This document shows positions 6,478 through 7,016 of a stretch of 7,016 nt of DNA, in pieces. Every line of letters begins with the position of its first letter. Positions within the stretch are counted from its first letter, which is position 1. Source of the stretch: an uncultured Oscillospiraceae bacterium (GTDB lineage: Bacteria > Bacillota > Clostridia > Oscillospirales > Oscillospiraceae). A program made the position numbers and the translations under genes. Location of the stretch: assembly GCA_900759385.1 (NCBI GenBank), contig CAAEUZ010000110.1, forward strand, positions 1 to 7,016. The letters are read 5' to 3'. The notes under the pieces are model-generated. The model saw only the letters and a list, made by a program, of their open reading frames with translations, did not search any database and had not been told where the DNA came from.

Positions 6478-6990
6478 ATGGAATTTTCGCAATTAATCAG
6501 AGAGCGTTACGCCTGCAAGAAGTTCGACGGGCGGCCTGTCGCCAAAGAGCAGCTGGACGCCATCCTGGAGGCCGGACGGCTGGCGCCCTCGGCAAAGAAT
6601 CTGCAGAAACACCGCGTCTATGTTGTGCAGTCCGAGGCCGGGCTCACCAAAATAGACAGCCTCACCCCCTGCCGCTATGGTGCGGCCACCGTGCTGGTCG
6701 TGGCCTATGACACGGACGGCATCTACTTCTATCCCGGCGGCAAGCGCGACTCCGGCGTTGAGGACGCCACCATTGTCGCCACCCATATGATGCTGGCCGC
6801 CAAGGACGCCGGGGTGGACAGCTGCTGGCTCAACCGCTTCGACCCGGACGAGGCGAAAAAAGTGCTGGGACTGCCGGAGAGCGAAGAGGTGCTGATGTTC
6901 CTCGACCTGGGCTACCCCGCCGCGGACGCAGGCCCCCTGCCAAACCACTCCAGCCGCAAGCCGCTCTCGGAGACCGTAGCCTACATGTGA
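6478..6990 (+). CDS. Nitroreductase-family flavoprotein
   Basis: The 170-residue product is a small FMN-dependent oxidoreductase of the nitroreductase superfamily, normally a cytoplasmic homodimer using NAD(P)H. The N-terminal RERYACKKFDGRPV (8-21) and APSAKNLQKHRVYVV (36-50) fit the FMN-binding regions. DATIVATHMMLAAKDAG (96-112) with CWLNRF (116-121) fits the conserved helix and strand that follow, and LDLGYPA (142-148) fits the family's late glycine-turn motif. The substrate cannot be told; many members have unknown natural substrates, and some handle quinones or flavins rather than nitro compounds. Start choice: AGGAGG at 6464-6469 is eight bases before the ATG at 6478, whereas the ATG at 6472 is too close. 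It ends just before a terminator hairpin. Confidence 0.88.
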   Translation: MEFSQLIRERYACKKFDGRPVAKEQLDAILEAGRLAPSAKNLQKHRVYVVQSEAGLTKIDSLTPCRYGAATVLVVAYDTDGIYFYPGGKRDSGVEDATIVATHMMLAAKDAGVDSCWLNRFDPDEAKKVLGLPESEEVLMFLDLGYPAADAGPLPNHSSRKPLSETVAYM

Positions 6991-6993
6991 ACG

Positions 6994-7016
6994 AAAAGCG
7001 CCCGCTTCACGGCGGG
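6994..7016 (+). terminator. Terminator hairpin after the nitroreductase gene, cut by the window end
   Basis: Four bases after the stop, AAAAGCG leads into CCCGC (7001-7005), a six-base loop and GCGGG (7012-7016), where the window ends. If the stem continues with CGCTTTT beyond the border, it would be a bidirectional intrinsic terminator with an arm of about 8-12 bp. The A-run before the stem already supports termination on the minus strand. Confidence 0.6.

Overview
The window is a bacterial chromosomal segment with high GC, dense coding and strong Shine-Dalgarno sequences. It is dominated by an arginine-biosynthesis cluster. Strong AGGAGG-type ribosome sites, an ARG box close to the Bacillus-type consensus, and an SdpI-like membrane domain (a Bacillota family) point to a high-GC member of the Bacillota, most likely a clostridial or Oscillospiraceae-like anaerobe. 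The taxonomy is inference; no rRNA or other marker gene is present.

Layout. Positions 1-335 are non-coding and packed with inverted repeats; I see no credible gene there. Positions 336-5280 carry four minus-strand genes, transcribed right to left in the order argG, argH, argC, argJ. These encode argininosuccinate synthase, argininosuccinate lyase, a short 'type 2' N-acetyl-gamma-glutamyl-phosphate reductase, and bifunctional ornithine acetyltransferase/N-acetylglutamate synthase. argH and argC overlap by 8 bases. A GC-rich terminator-like hairpin and a consensus-like promoter sit between argG and argH, and a two-tier hairpin sits between argC and argJ. argB, argD and argF are not in the window.

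The divergent intergenic region (5281-5539) holds a near-consensus argG promoter whose -35 lies inside an ARG box. It also holds a terminator-like hairpin pair facing argG from upstream, an imperfect palindrome, and a promoter for the rightward gene. That gene (5540-6415) encodes an XRE-type helix-turn-helix domain joined to a six-helix membrane region with an SdpI-like signature, so it is probably a membrane-tethered regulator. After it comes a small nitroreductase-family flavoprotein gene (6478-6990) with its own promoter. The window ends inside the nitroreductase terminator hairpin.

How the parts work together. ArgJ and ArgC act in the acetylated part of arginine synthesis; ArgG and ArgH make the last two steps, citrulline to arginine. 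An arginine-responsive ArgR/AhrC-type repressor probably shuts off argG at the ARG box. The internal hairpin and promoter may set argHCJ expression separately from argG. The two rightward genes have no evident link to arginine. The least ordinary items are the HTH-SdpI fusion, the argG-argH junction and the structured non-coding tract at the left edge. Nothing here amounts to a clearly new system.
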